A DNA stretch of 64,000 nucleotides, from the NCBI RefSeq assembly GCF_018860545.1, contig NZ_JAHKPN010000011.1:620001-684000 (forward strand), read 5' to 3'. Below, one piece after another: positions 42,841 to 52,280 of the stretch (the stretch's first letter is position 1; each line of letters begins with the position of its first letter). Under the pieces are notes generated by a model that searched no databases, was not told where the DNA came from, and saw nothing but the letters and a program-made list of their open reading frames with translations. A program made the position numbers and the translations under genes. Origin of the DNA: Winogradskyella psychrotolerans. Its GTDB lineage: Bacteria; Bacteroidota; Bacteroidia; Flavobacteriales; Flavobacteriaceae.

Positions 42841-44865
42841 TTAATTTGTATAGGGAATTTTTACATTAACTGTTGTACCATTTCCAGATTGAGATATAAA
42901 GTTTATGCTACCTTTAATATCGTCAACTCTAGAACTCATATTTTTTAAACCGATACCCTTTCTACTTTTTAAGGTATCAAAACCAGATCCATCATCCATA
43001 ATATCTAAGCAAATTAAGTCTTTTTCTAGTGAAATACTAATTTCAATAGTTGTTGCATTAGCATGCTTATAGATGTTTTGCATACACTCTTGGATAATTC
43101 TATAAATATTTATTTTTGTTTTATTGGACACTAAATCCCAATTGATATCATCTGTAAAATTGAATTTGTGCTCTAAATTATAAGCTTGAGTTTGAGTTTC
43201 AATTAATTCCTTAACGATATCCATAAAACCAGATCCCGACACAAAATCGGTGTTTAACTCATGCGATATTTTTCGAATATCTTGCTCTATTGTTTGAAGT
43301 TGGCTGATGTATTTCGCTCGTGTCATCATCACTTCTTTCCCTTCCTGGAAATTAATACTATCTAAACTTAATCGCACGCCAAAAAGTCCGCCTAAAACAC
43401 CATCGTGTAACTCTTTTGAAACTCTTGTCTTTTCCTTAGCCCTTGCTTCTTCAACTTTATCTTGCTGGCCTAGCATTAAATTATAAATATCCTCGTTAGC
43501 TTTTTGCTGAATTTGCATTAATTCCAACTTTCTATTTTTTGCACGCTGAGAAATTAAGATGTAAACTAATATAACCGTCACTAAAAGTCCAATAGATAAG
43601 ATTAATAAATAGAGATTCTCTTTAGAGATTTGTTTATTTTCTGCTGCTAACTGATCGGTTTCGTATTCTATTCTTGCAAATTTATTCCTAACGTTTCGTT
43701 CAATATTTATTAAACTATCACTTAATCTAATATGTTCATTTAAATAGCGCTTACCTTCTTCTCCTTTTTTAATTTGCGAAAGTAACATTAGTGCTTCCAA
43801 CGTATAATTATTGGCATATAACTTTTTAGATATATCGTAAGCTTCCTTTGCATAGATGTAAGCCGAATCATTTTCCTCAAATTCAAGATAAAACTTAGAC
43901 ATATCAATATCTACAGCAATTCTAATGAGGTCATCGTTATAGTCCACAGTTAAATCATGTGCTTCGTGAAATATTTTTGAAAGTTCTGAGTAATCTCTAT
44001 TACCGTTGAGTAATTTAGTATGCCCAAGGTTACTTGCAATAAGAGCATAAAATGTAGGGTCTTCCTCTTGGTACTTTGACCTTAATGGTAATAGTCCACT
44101 ATATAATTCTATAGCCTTAGCATAATCACCCGTTTTCTTGTAAACAAAAGCTTTATTGTGAATAGAAAATATGCTATTAAGAAAACCATCGTTCATTTTA
44201 TTAGCTATAGCTATGGCTTTATCATGATACTGAATCGATTTCTCAAATTGGTTCAGCTCAGAAAATATCGCTGCTATTCTATTATGCAATATCCATAGAT
44301 CGTCTAAATTATCCTCATTTTCAGGTAATTTATTCAAAAGCTTAATTGCTAAAATTGCATTGGTCTCACTTGACGTATAATCTTTCTCGTAAAATTGTAA
44401 ATCTGCAATACTCATTAACGAATACGCCTCTTCTTTATAATTTTTTAAAGACGAATAATATTTTAGGGATTTAGAAAAATAGAAAAAAGAACTGTCATTA
44501 ACTTTAAAAAACTTATAATAGCTAGCCAAATTTCCTGCAGATACTGCAAGTGCCGTAGTGTCGTTAAGTTTTTTTGCTAATTTATAATTGATTTGATTTA
44601 ATGAAACATATTTATCATAATCCTCAGCATAAAAATAGTGTAACGATAAATTTCGATTGGCCTTTAGAACTAACGAATCAATATCTGAAGCTTTAGCAAT
44701 GTTCATAGATTGGAGACTGATCATGAGGCGTTCCTTTTGAGAATGATTAGTATTCTTCGATTCTTCTATAAGTGAATCTATCTGAAACATTATCCTTTTA
44801 TGGTCAGAGTTTTGACCAAAAGTTTTTGCGCATATAAATAAGAATAAAATTAAAGCCCTCAACAA
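42841..44865 (-). CDS. TPR-containing sensor histidine kinase (HisKA_3 type)
   Basis: The 674-residue protein has a signal peptide (about 1-17), TPR repeats in residues about 60-385 (periplasmic), one membrane helix (about 418-440), a coiled coil and a HisKA_3 domain with phospho-acceptor H487 in SKELHDGVLGG. A HATPase domain follows with DDGSGF and GIGLKNM. The architecture, with periplasmic TPRs sensing protein or peptide partners, is common in Bacteroidota. It pairs with the LuxR-type regulator downstream. A small secreted peptide gene lies just upstream (44966-45139). Confidence 0.9.
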   Translation of the reverse strand: MLRALILFLFICAKTFGQNSDHKRIMFQIDSLIEESKNTNHSQKERLMISLQSMNIAKASDIDSLVLKANRNLSLHYFYAEDYDKYVSLNQINYKLAKKLNDTTALAVSAGNLASYYKFFKVNDSSFFYFSKSLKYYSSLKNYKEEAYSLMSIADLQFYEKDYTSSETNAILAIKLLNKLPENEDNLDDLWILHNRIAAIFSELNQFEKSIQYHDKAIAIANKMNDGFLNSIFSIHNKAFVYKKTGDYAKAIELYSGLLPLRSKYQEEDPTFYALIASNLGHTKLLNGNRDYSELSKIFHEAHDLTVDYNDDLIRIAVDIDMSKFYLEFEENDSAYIYAKEAYDISKKLYANNYTLEALMLLSQIKKGEEGKRYLNEHIRLSDSLINIERNVRNKFARIEYETDQLAAENKQISKENLYLLILSIGLLVTVILVYILISQRAKNRKLELMQIQQKANEDIYNLMLGQQDKVEEARAKEKTRVSKELHDGVLGGLFGVRLSLDSINFQEGKEVMMTRAKYISQLQTIEQDIRKISHELNTDFVSGSGFMDIVKELIETQTQAYNLEHKFNFTDDINWDLVSNKTKINIYRIIQECMQNIYKHANATTIEISISLEKDLICLDIMDDGSGFDTLKSRKGIGLKNMSSRVDDIKGSINFISQSGNGTTVNVKIPYTN

Positions 44866-44910
44866 TGTAATTATAAGTATTTACCCAAAGGTATATTAAA
44901 TATGTGGAAG

Positions 44911-44940
44911 GCAAAAAGCCCTAATAGTAATTAGAGCTTT
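44911..44940. terminator. Terminator between small peptide gene and kinase
   Basis: AAAAAGC(C)CTAAT pairs with ATTAG(A)GCTTTTT. It separates the 57-aa peptide gene from the kinase gene and suggests different transcripts. Confidence 0.6.
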
Positions 44941-44965
44941 TTATAATGTATTTTAAAAAAAAAGT

Positions 44966-45139
44966 TTATCCGTTAGTCTTTAACTTCGATTTATCCTTTG
45001 TGTGTGCCATTAAATCATAATTTTCATAGCTTTCATAGGTCGGTTCTTCATTATCGGCTATAACGGACTCAGATTGTACACCAGAGATAGTTAATAATAA
45101 AACAGATAATAAAGCAAGAGTAATTTTTAGGGTTTTCAT
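44966..45139 (-). CDS. Small secreted peptide of 57 aa
   Basis: This reading frame is intact from ATG (45137-45139) to TAA. It begins with a signal peptide MKTLKITLALLSVLLL followed by TISGVQS, then an acidic/aromatic tail (EEPTYESYENYDLMAHTKDK). It has a terminator after its stop. It is unknown, but a short secreted peptide upstream of a TPR sensor kinase suggests an accessory or ligand protein; that link is inference from position only. Many such small peptides occur in Flavobacteriia. Confidence 0.6.
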   Translation of the reverse strand: MKTLKITLALLSVLLLTISGVQSESVIADNEEPTYESYENYDLMAHTKDKSKLKTNG

Positions 45140-45535
45140 AAGTATTCTATTTGTTAGGGTTAAAATTAGTCAATATCAAAATCGGTAACGCTAGGCGATA
45201 CACTGAGGGAAGGGAATGGATTATTAACTATTTTAGGGGAAACCTAAAACAATACTAAAATTTAAAACGAGGGACGTTTTATAGACACGTTAATGTCTAA
45301 TAGTAAAATGGACTAAATTTCAATTTTCAGCGTTTTAAGACTTACTTAGAAAACACAAATATAAACGTATTTACCTAAATTCCTAATAAATATCAGATTA
45401 AACGTATTTATTTATCGATAAAAAGCCTTTTGGGTGTTGGTAAGTTGTTGAAAACTTGAATTTTAATTAACATTATCGCTTTACATAATTATATAGTATT
45501 TAACCCACCAAATTGATTTAATTTAAGTATATAAC

Positions 45536-45574
45536 AAAAAAAAAGAGCAACAATTTCTTGCTGCACTTTTTTTT
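45536..45574. terminator. Terminator-like stem-loop
   Basis: AAAAAAAG and CTTTTTTT with AGCA/TGCT inside form a hairpin flanked by A and T tracts. It does not follow an annotated gene closely. Confidence 0.5.
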
Positions 45575-45773
45575 AATGATTAATAGCATCTATAAGACAC
45601 TTACTCTTTACTAAAGTCACATGAGTTACTCAAAACATTTTGATTAAAACAAAAAAGCATCCCAATCTTCTTATTCAGAAAGAAAGGAAAGCTTCTCATT
45701 GGAATACCAAATTACTCTGGTAAACTACTTCCAAGATTCCTCTTGGAACAACACAACGTCTTTAAATCGCTAA

Positions 45774-45805
45774 AAAAAAGCCTCAATTTCTTGAAGCTCT
45801 TTTTG
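45774..45805 (-). terminator. Terminator of tRNA-Asp
   Basis: GC(C)TCAA/TTGA(A)GC flanked by an A tract and a T tract lies immediately beyond the 3' end of the minus-strand tRNA. Confidence 0.6.
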
Positions 45806-45814
45806 CAATTTTAG

Positions 45815-45888
45815 CGGTCTGGACGGGACTCGAACCCGCGACCTTCGCCGTGACAGGGCGACATTCTAACCAACTGAACTACCAGACC
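45815..45888 (-). tRNA. tRNA-Asp (GTC)
   Basis: The 74-nt minus-strand gene folds as a cloverleaf: acceptor stem GGTCTGG/CCAGACC with discriminator G, TTCGAGTCC T-arm and anticodon loop CTGTCAC with anticodon GTC. The CCA end is not encoded. A terminator follows. Confidence 0.95.
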
Positions 45889-45964
45889 GTTGCTTAATTG
45901 CGAGTGCAAATATACACCGCATTTTCAATTCCACAAATAAAAAGCTAAAAAAATAATAAATAAT

Positions 45965-46894
45965 CTAAATAAATTTTTGCCGCTCTATCATATAGGTCGT
46001 TAATACGGCATCAAAACCAGCATTAATATCAGCCTCCACATACTTAATTCGGTATTGCCCACACTTTGTTTTTAAGTTTACAAAGTAGTCATTTACAGCT
46101 TTTTCATAATTTTCTTTAATGTTGTCCGCATATAAATTAATATGATCTCCAGTCTCCACATCTACAAATCGCGTGGGCCTATTATCAAATTCAAAAGACA
46201 ACTCTTTTTCTTTATCAAAAACATGAAATAAAACCACTTCATGCTTATTATGTTTTAAATGTCTTAAGGCTTCAAACAGTTTTTCGTCATCTTCCGACGT
46301 TTGAAACATATCGGTGAACACAAAAATCAACGATCTACGATGGATTTTTTCTGCAATTTGATGTAAATATTTATAGGTTTCTGTTGTTTTTGTTTCTGGT
46401 TTAGAAACCACAGCATCGCTTAATTTATGTAATAACATTTGATGATGACGCTCACTCCCTTTTTCAGGCGCATAAAAATCATAATTATCACTATAAATAC
46501 TCAAGCCAACAGCATCACGTTGTTTTTTCAGAATATGCATTAAGGAAGCACCAGCCAAAGCCGAAAAAGCAACTTTATTAAGATGATCTATAGAAGTCCC
46601 AGCCGTTTCAGGATAATGCATCGAACGACTATTATCTAGTATGATATGACAACGTAAATTAGTTTCCTCATCATAGCGCTTCGTATATAAACGATCTGTT
46701 TTGGCATAGAGTTTCCAATCGATATGTTTGGTGCTTTCCCCTGGGTTGTAAATTTTATGTTCAGCAAATTCTGCCGAAAACCCATGAAATGGACTTTTAT
46801 GCATGCCAGCTATAAAGCCTTCTACGACTTGCTTCGCTAGTAATTCGAGATTTTTAAAACCTCCTGTTTTATTGAGTTCTTGTTGTAAATCCAT
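45965..46894 (-). CDS. DUF58 domain protein
   Basis: The 309-residue protein matches DUF58 proteins, which often accompany MoxR-type AAA ATPases. It has KHIDWKLYAKTDRLYTKRYDEETNLRCHIILDNSRSMHYPE (about residues 57-98, with the family-typical DWK...Y..R..E and a DxSxSM-like vWA metal site at D89-S91-S93). IFVFTDMFQTSEDDE follows near 175. It is probably a cytoplasmic vWA-type assembly factor. No MoxR gene is visible, but the gene order around could extend outside. tRNA-Asp lies on its 3' side. Confidence 0.88.
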   Translation of the reverse strand: MDLQQELNKTGGFKNLELLAKQVVEGFIAGMHKSPFHGFSAEFAEHKIYNPGESTKHIDWKLYAKTDRLYTKRYDEETNLRCHIILDNSRSMHYPETAGTSIDHLNKVAFSALAGASLMHILKKQRDAVGLSIYSDNYDFYAPEKGSERHHQMLLHKLSDAVVSKPETKTTETYKYLHQIAEKIHRRSLIFVFTDMFQTSEDDEKLFEALRHLKHNKHEVVLFHVFDKEKELSFEFDNRPTRFVDVETGDHINLYADNIKENYEKAVNDYFVNLKTKCGQYRIKYVEADINAGFDAVLTTYMIERQKFI

Positions 46895-46961
46895 CAGTTA
46901 CCGAAACTAAAAAAGGTTCACCATATAGGCAAACCTTTTATCACTTCTTTTAGAGTATTGA

Positions 46962-47279
46962 CTACAATAACGCGTCAATAGCGTCAGAGTAAGCTTTCTT
47001 AGGTGCCACTCCTACTTGGCGACCAACAACTTCACCTCCTTGAAAAACTAATACAGTAGGTATGTTTCTCACACCATATTTAGCTGCAAATTCTTGGTTT
47101 GCATCAACATCTACTTTACCAACTACAGCTTTACCTTCGTATTCTGTACTGATTTCGTCAATGATTGGTCCAACCATACGACAAGGTCCGCACCAAGCAG
47201 CCCAAAAATCAACTACTACAGGCTTGTCACTCTTTAATACTGTCTCTTCAAAATTCGCATCTGTTATCTCTAATGCCAT
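46962..47279 (-). CDS. trxA: Thioredoxin
   Basis: The 105-residue protein is a classic thioredoxin with active-site C30-G-P-C33 in FWAAWCGPCRM, cis-proline in RNIPTVLVF (about P75), and KVDVDANQ. It reduces protein disulfides with thioredoxin reductase. It is monocistronic, lying between the DUF58 gene and a gap that leads to dnaE. The DNA is more GC-rich than the surroundings, as usual for highly expressed genes. Confidence 0.97.
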   Translation of the reverse strand: MALEITDANFEETVLKSDKPVVVDFWAAWCGPCRMVGPIIDEISTEYEGKAVVGKVDVDANQEFAAKYGVRNIPTVLVFQGGEVVGRQVGVAPKKAYSDAIDALL

Positions 47280-47620
47280 AATATTTATTTTTTAATTGTA
47301 TTGTACTTCATTTTTATGCACCCTTTACAGATGCAACTGCAAAATTAGTCAAAATATTTGGCAAACCTTACAATGGCTATATATGTTTTGGTTATAGCCA
47401 CATAGATGGTTTATATATACACTTTTTTGGGCGCATAAACCAGGCTGTCCGTTGTATCTTTTTTGCTTTTAATGGCAAAAAAGGATGCCACTTCCATCCT
47501 TTGCGCAAATTCTAAGTACTCATAAACTTCAATTTCAAAAATAAACCCAACCTTCCAATGGTCTTTATTAATTTTTGCTATCTCATATTTGTAAATGATA
47601 AGATGAGTAGAAATTTTAAA
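47280..47620. other. Gap holding a start-less 60-codon frame
   Basis: It contains the trxA upstream region and a minus-strand open frame (47413 to about 47610) encoding KINKDHWKVGFIFEIEV, EFAQRMEVASFF and a terminal YAPKKVYI. There is no in-frame ATG except at an internal Met. No other element was recognised. Confidence 0.4.
47413..47610 (-). pseudogene. Possible gene remnant (no ATG start)
   Basis: The open frame of about 65 codons lies directly downstream of dnaE on the same strand. The only in-frame ATG leaves about 26 codons; an ATT could be used instead. The protein-like composition suggests a real or decayed short gene. Function is not recognised. Confidence 0.25.
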
Positions 47621-50600
47621 TTAATTCAACTTATACATCACATCGTTCGCCTTTAATCCATTTAAAAGTTCTTGGGAAATCTTCACCTTATTTTTACGGC
47701 TTGGCATTTGTACTTTTATTTTCTCAGCATTATCATACACCACAAAATTTAAGGTTTGCGTGCCTTCATGAAACTTAATCAAGTCATACAAAACTGAAAT
47801 TTTATCTTTTTCTAAATCTCTTATATTAAGCTGAATGGAAAGTTTCTTAGCATACGTATCCATCACATCATGTAACAATTGAAAACTATTAAATTGAATT
47901 CTTGGATCTCCTTTTTTACCCGTATCACGGTTAACCCAACCTTCTCGGACAAAGGCTCTGACATAGACAAAAGAATTGATAACAAAGAAATGTCTAAACT
48001 TTAGATAATCTTCTCCAAAAATTCGGAATTCATGACTGTCCGTATAATCTTCAATGGTGAAAATTGCCCAACCTTTACCTTGTTTACTCACACGATGCTG
48101 CACATCTGTAACCACACCTCCAAAGGTCACTTCTTTATTAACAATAGCTTCTAAATCATTAAAATGGGCTACCACACCATTACAAAAGGTTTTCATTTCA
48201 ATTGAAAAATCATCGAGTGGATGACCTGAAATATAGATTCCCACGACTTCGCGTTCTCGCGATAACTTCTCCATCGTTCCCCAATCTTCACAAGGTGGCA
48301 CTATGGGTTCTGCAATCTGAACATCACTAGCTTCCCCAAATAAACTTACTTGAGCCGAATTTTCATTCTCTTGATGTTTAGCTCCATATTTTACCGCTTT
48401 TTCTAAAAAGCTAATACCATCACCATCATGAGCAAAATATTGTGCTCTGTGCGTATCAGCCCAACAATCAAATCCTCCTGCATTGGCTAATCCTTCAAAA
48501 GCTCTCTTGTTAGCTGCACGTAAATCGATACGTTTTGCGAAATCGAAAATAGATTTATAATGCCCCCCTTCTTTTCGGTTATCTACAATAGTTTGTACCG
48601 CTCCATGACCAACACCTTTTATAGCTCCCATTCCAAAACGAACCGCATTATCTTTATTTACAGAAAACTTATAAAAACTTTCATTCACATCGGGTCCTAA
48701 AACAGGTAATCGCATCCGCTTACACTCCTCCATAAAGAAGGTAACAGATTTAATATCATTCATATTATTAGATAACACCGCGGCCATATATTCTGCTGGA
48801 TAATGTGCTTTTAGATAAGCCGTTTGGTAGGCAATCCATGCATAACAGGTAGAGTGCGATTTATTAAAGGCATAACTCGCAAAGGCTTCCCAATCCTTCC
48901 AGATTTTCTCTAATTTTGTTTTGTCTAATCCTTTAGCTCCAGCTTGCTCAATAAATTTTGGTTTCATCTTATCCAAAACCGCAATCTGCTTTTTACCCAT
49001 CGCTTTCCTCAAAACATCGGCTTCACCTTTGGTAAAATCTGCGAGTTTTTGAGACAGTAGCATTACTTGCTCTTGGTAGACTGTAATTCCATAGGTTTCC
49101 TTGAGGTATTCTTCCATTTCTGGTAAATCGTACACTATTTCCTCATCACCATGTTTACGCGCAATAAAGCTTGGAATATATTCCATCGGACCAGGACGAT
49201 ACAAGGCATTCATGGCAATTAAATCATCAAAAACCGTAGGCTTCAGATTCTTCATGTGTTTTTGCATTCCAGGTGATTCATACTGAAACACACCAACCGT
49301 TTCCCCACGCTGGAATAACTCGTAAGTTTTTACATCATCTAACGGGAAATTTTCTGGGTCGAGCAAAATATCATGCTTGGCTTTTACAATCTTAACCGTG
49401 TCTTTAATTAAAGTCAAGGTTTTTAATCCCAAGAAATCCATCTTTAACAACCCGGCATCCTCAACAACAGAGTTATCAAACTGGGTGACATACAAATCCG
49501 AGTCCTTTGCTAAAGATACTGGGACATAATTGGTAATATCACTTGGTGTTATAATTACACCACAAGCATGAATACCTGTATTACGCACAGAGCCCTCTAA
49601 AATTCGTGCCTGATTTAGCGTTTCGGCTTGCAAATCATCACCATCCGAAATATTTAAAAGCTCATTAATTTTTTCTAAATCTTCTGCTCGGAATTTTTTA
49701 GCCAATTCCTTTTCATCTAAACCAAAAATCTTACCGAGTTTAGACATCAATGGAATCAATTTAGCAATGTGATCCGCTTCATTTAAAGGTAAATCTAACA
49801 CTCTGGCTGTATCTCTAATTGAGGATTTGGCAGCCATGGTACCGTAGGTAATAATCTGCGCAACCTGATTGGCGCCGTATTTATCAATTACATATTGCAT
49901 CACACGACCTCGACCTTCATCATCAAAATCGATATCTATATCGGGCATACTTACACGATCTGGATTTAAGAAACGCTCAAAAAGTAAATCGTACTTAATC
50001 GGGTCAATATTGGTAATCCATAAACAATAGGCAACCACCGATCCTGCTGCAGATCCACGGCCAGGACCTACGGAAACATCCATTTTTCGGGCTTCACGAA
50101 TAAAATCTTCTACAATTAAGAAATATCCTGGATATCCTGTTTTTTCAATGACGCTTAACTCAAAATCGAGACGTTCTTCAATCTCTGGTGTAATTTCACC
50201 GTAACGGATTTTAGCACCTTTGTAGGTTAAATGACGTAAAAAAGCATTTTCCCCGCGCTTGCCATTATCTGCTAAATCTTCTTCAAATTTAAATTCTTCA
50301 GGAATATCGAACGCAGGTAATAATACATCACGCGCTAATTCATATGGTTCAATCTTATCTACGACTTCTTGGATATTAACAATGGATTCCGGTACATCTT
50401 TAAATAAGGCCTTCATGTCGTCGGAAGACTTAAAATAATATTCCTGATTAGGTAATCCGTAACGATAACCACGTCCACGACCAATTGGTGTGGCTTGCTT
50501 TTCTCCATCTTTTACACACAATAAAATATCGTGTGCATTGGCATTTTCTTGGTCAACGTAATAGGTATTATTTGTTGCCACCAATTTCACATTATGTTTT

Positions 50601-52000
50601 TTTGAAAACTGAATCAACACAGGATTTACACGATTTTCATCTTCCTGATTGTGACGCATGATTTCCAAATACAAATCATCTTTAAACGTTTCTTTCCACC
50701 ACAACAACGCTTCTTCAGCTTGGTTTTCACCAACATTCAATACCTTACTTGGTACTTCGCCATAAAGATTCCCTGTAAGGCAGATTAAATCTTCTTTGTA
50801 TTGCTCAATGAGTTTTTTATCAATTCTTGGCACATAATAAAATCCATCTGTAAAGGCTGCTGATGATAATTTAGCCAAATTATGATAGCCTTTTTTATTT
50901 TTAGCCATCAAGACAATTTGATACCCATTATCCTTTCGAGTTTTGTCTGCATGGTTTTCACATACAAAAAACTCACAACCAATAATGGGCTTAATAAGTT
51001 TCCCTTTCTTTTCTAAACCTGCTTCTTCTGCTTGTTTATGTTGTGCTTTTACTCCTTTATTATGGTTGGAAACGGCAGTTACAAAGTGAAAGGCCCCCAT
51101 CATATTTCCATGATCCGTCATGGCAACGGCTGGCATATTTTCTCTAGCTGCAGCAGCTACTAAATCTTTAACACTAATGGTAGATTGAAGGATGGAATAT
51201 TGCGAATGGTTATGCAAATGCGCAAAATCAGCATCTTTTATTTGCGAGGCCGCTTCTTCATCAACTACCGTTGGTGTAGCTTGTTCTTTTTGAAGGCGTG
51301 CGTTAATTTTAGCACTCTCCCGTTTAAGGTTGATATGCTTTAATCCAATGAGTTGAATCTCTGCAGGATGCTCTTGCGTAAAATTCTCAAAATATTCTGG
51401 CTCAACATCAAGCTGCTCTTTAGTGTATTGTTTTCGCCGTATTAATTCTAAAAAACAACGTGTAGTCGCCTCAACATCGGCAGTAGCATTGTGTGCTTCT
51501 GAAAATGGCTTATTAAATAAATACTCATGTAATTCCGTTAAGGTTGGTAATTTAAATTTCCCATAGCGTCCACCAGGAATCTGACATAAACTAGCAGTAT
51601 GCTCCGTACAGGTATCTAAAACAGGTAATTCTTGCAATGGATTTGTAACGTCTTCACGCACAAATTCCGCTCCCATAATATTTAAATCGAACTTAACATT
51701 CTGCCCAACAACAAATTTAGTTTTAGATAAGGCAATGTTGAATTTCTCTAAAACCTCAGCAAGTGGCACACCTTGTTCTTGCGCTAATTCGGTAGAAATA
51801 CCATGTATTTTCTCAGCATCATAAGGAATATTAAACCCTTCAGGTTGTACCAAATAATCTTGATGTTCAATACAATTTCCCATACCATCATGCAATTGCC
51901 ATGCAATTTGGATACATCTCGGCCAATTATCGGTGTCCGTAATTGGTGCATCCCAACGTTTTGGTAATCCTGTAGTTTCGGTATCGAATATTAAGTACAT
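47621..52000 (-). CDS. dnaE: DNA polymerase III subunit alpha with N-terminal 3'-5' exonuclease domain
   Basis: The 1459-residue protein is longer than a typical DnaE (about 1160) because of a DnaQ-like exonuclease (residues 1-195): D6-x-E8 in FDTETTGLP, then VGQNVKFDLNIM and AHNATADVEATT. The PHP domain follows (FAHLHNHSQYSILQS, about 257). The DnaE polymerase core has GPGRGSAAGSVVAYCL and MPDIDIDFDD (about 684-693, catalytic aspartates). YAFNKSHSTCYAWIAYQTAYL and a C-terminal OB-fold (EVTFGGVVTDVQ) follow. It is the replicative chain-elongating polymerase with built-in proofreading, as known in Bacteroidota. It is a single transcript. Confidence 0.96.
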   Translation of the reverse strand: MYLIFDTETTGLPKRWDAPITDTDNWPRCIQIAWQLHDGMGNCIEHQDYLVQPEGFNIPYDAEKIHGISTELAQEQGVPLAEVLEKFNIALSKTKFVVGQNVKFDLNIMGAEFVREDVTNPLQELPVLDTCTEHTASLCQIPGGRYGKFKLPTLTELHEYLFNKPFSEAHNATADVEATTRCFLELIRRKQYTKEQLDVEPEYFENFTQEHPAEIQLIGLKHINLKRESAKINARLQKEQATPTVVDEEAASQIKDADFAHLHNHSQYSILQSTISVKDLVAAAARENMPAVAMTDHGNMMGAFHFVTAVSNHNKGVKAQHKQAEEAGLEKKGKLIKPIIGCEFFVCENHADKTRKDNGYQIVLMAKNKKGYHNLAKLSSAAFTDGFYYVPRIDKKLIEQYKEDLICLTGNLYGEVPSKVLNVGENQAEEALLWWKETFKDDLYLEIMRHNQEDENRVNPVLIQFSKKHNVKLVATNNTYYVDQENANAHDILLCVKDGEKQATPIGRGRGYRYGLPNQEYYFKSSDDMKALFKDVPESIVNIQEVVDKIEPYELARDVLLPAFDIPEEFKFEEDLADNGKRGENAFLRHLTYKGAKIRYGEITPEIEERLDFELSVIEKTGYPGYFLIVEDFIREARKMDVSVGPGRGSAAGSVVAYCLWITNIDPIKYDLLFERFLNPDRVSMPDIDIDFDDEGRGRVMQYVIDKYGANQVAQIITYGTMAAKSSIRDTARVLDLPLNEADHIAKLIPLMSKLGKIFGLDEKELAKKFRAEDLEKINELLNISDGDDLQAETLNQARILEGSVRNTGIHACGVIITPSDITNYVPVSLAKDSDLYVTQFDNSVVEDAGLLKMDFLGLKTLTLIKDTVKIVKAKHDILLDPENFPLDDVKTYELFQRGETVGVFQYESPGMQKHMKNLKPTVFDDLIAMNALYRPGPMEYIPSFIARKHGDEEIVYDLPEMEEYLKETYGITVYQEQVMLLSQKLADFTKGEADVLRKAMGKKQIAVLDKMKPKFIEQAGAKGLDKTKLEKIWKDWEAFASYAFNKSHSTCYAWIAYQTAYLKAHYPAEYMAAVLSNNMNDIKSVTFFMEECKRMRLPVLGPDVNESFYKFSVNKDNAVRFGMGAIKGVGHGAVQTIVDNRKEGGHYKSIFDFAKRIDLRAANKRAFEGLANAGGFDCWADTHRAQYFAHDGDGISFLEKAVKYGAKHQENENSAQVSLFGEASDVQIAEPIVPPCEDWGTMEKLSREREVVGIYISGHPLDDFSIEMKTFCNGVVAHFNDLEAIVNKEVTFGGVVTDVQHRVSKQGKGWAIFTIEDYTDSHEFRIFGEDYLKFRHFFVINSFVYVRAFVREGWVNRDTGKKGDPRIQFNSFQLLHDVMDTYAKKLSIQLNIRDLEKDKISVLYDLIKFHEGTQTLNFVVYDNAEKIKVQMPSRKNKVKISQELLNGLKANDVMYKLN

Positions 52001-52227
52001 AAAAAAGTCCTTTTTAATTTCCCAAAGAAAGGAAAATTTGTTAATCTAAAATTTTCTGAATATCACTATGAGCAACGTTTAAGCGCCTATGAAAACTGCT
52101 CTTTCAAACTACCTCGATGGCGTTTATCACGATAAAAAAATAAGTGGAATGCCCTGAAAATTTAGCTTATAAAATTACGGAGAATTTAAGCTTTTTTGAA
52201 ATGAATTTATAAAGAGTTTTAAACATA

Positions 52228-52262
52228 AAAAAAGCGCTACTCAAAAACGAGTAACGCTCTAA
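52228..52262. terminator. Terminator of the Ca-repeat lipoprotein gene
   Basis: AGCGctACTC pairs with GAGTaaCGCT around an AAAAAC loop, preceded by a run of A residues (a T run in the minus direction). Confidence 0.75.
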
Positions 52263-52280
52263 TAATTTGATATAAAAATT

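Larger units (their letters stand above)
45140..45814. other. 675-bp stretch without a convincing gene; several hairpins
   Basis: No real gene was found on either strand. It holds a small palindromic hairpin TTTTAGG/CCTAAAA (45229-45247), a strong A/T-flanked terminator-like stem-loop (45536-45574), a cluster of alternative hairpins around 45695-45750 (TTCCAAGA/TCTTGGAA perfect 8 bp, with nested TACC/GGTA), and the terminator of the tRNA at its right end (45774-45805). Confidence 0.5.
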
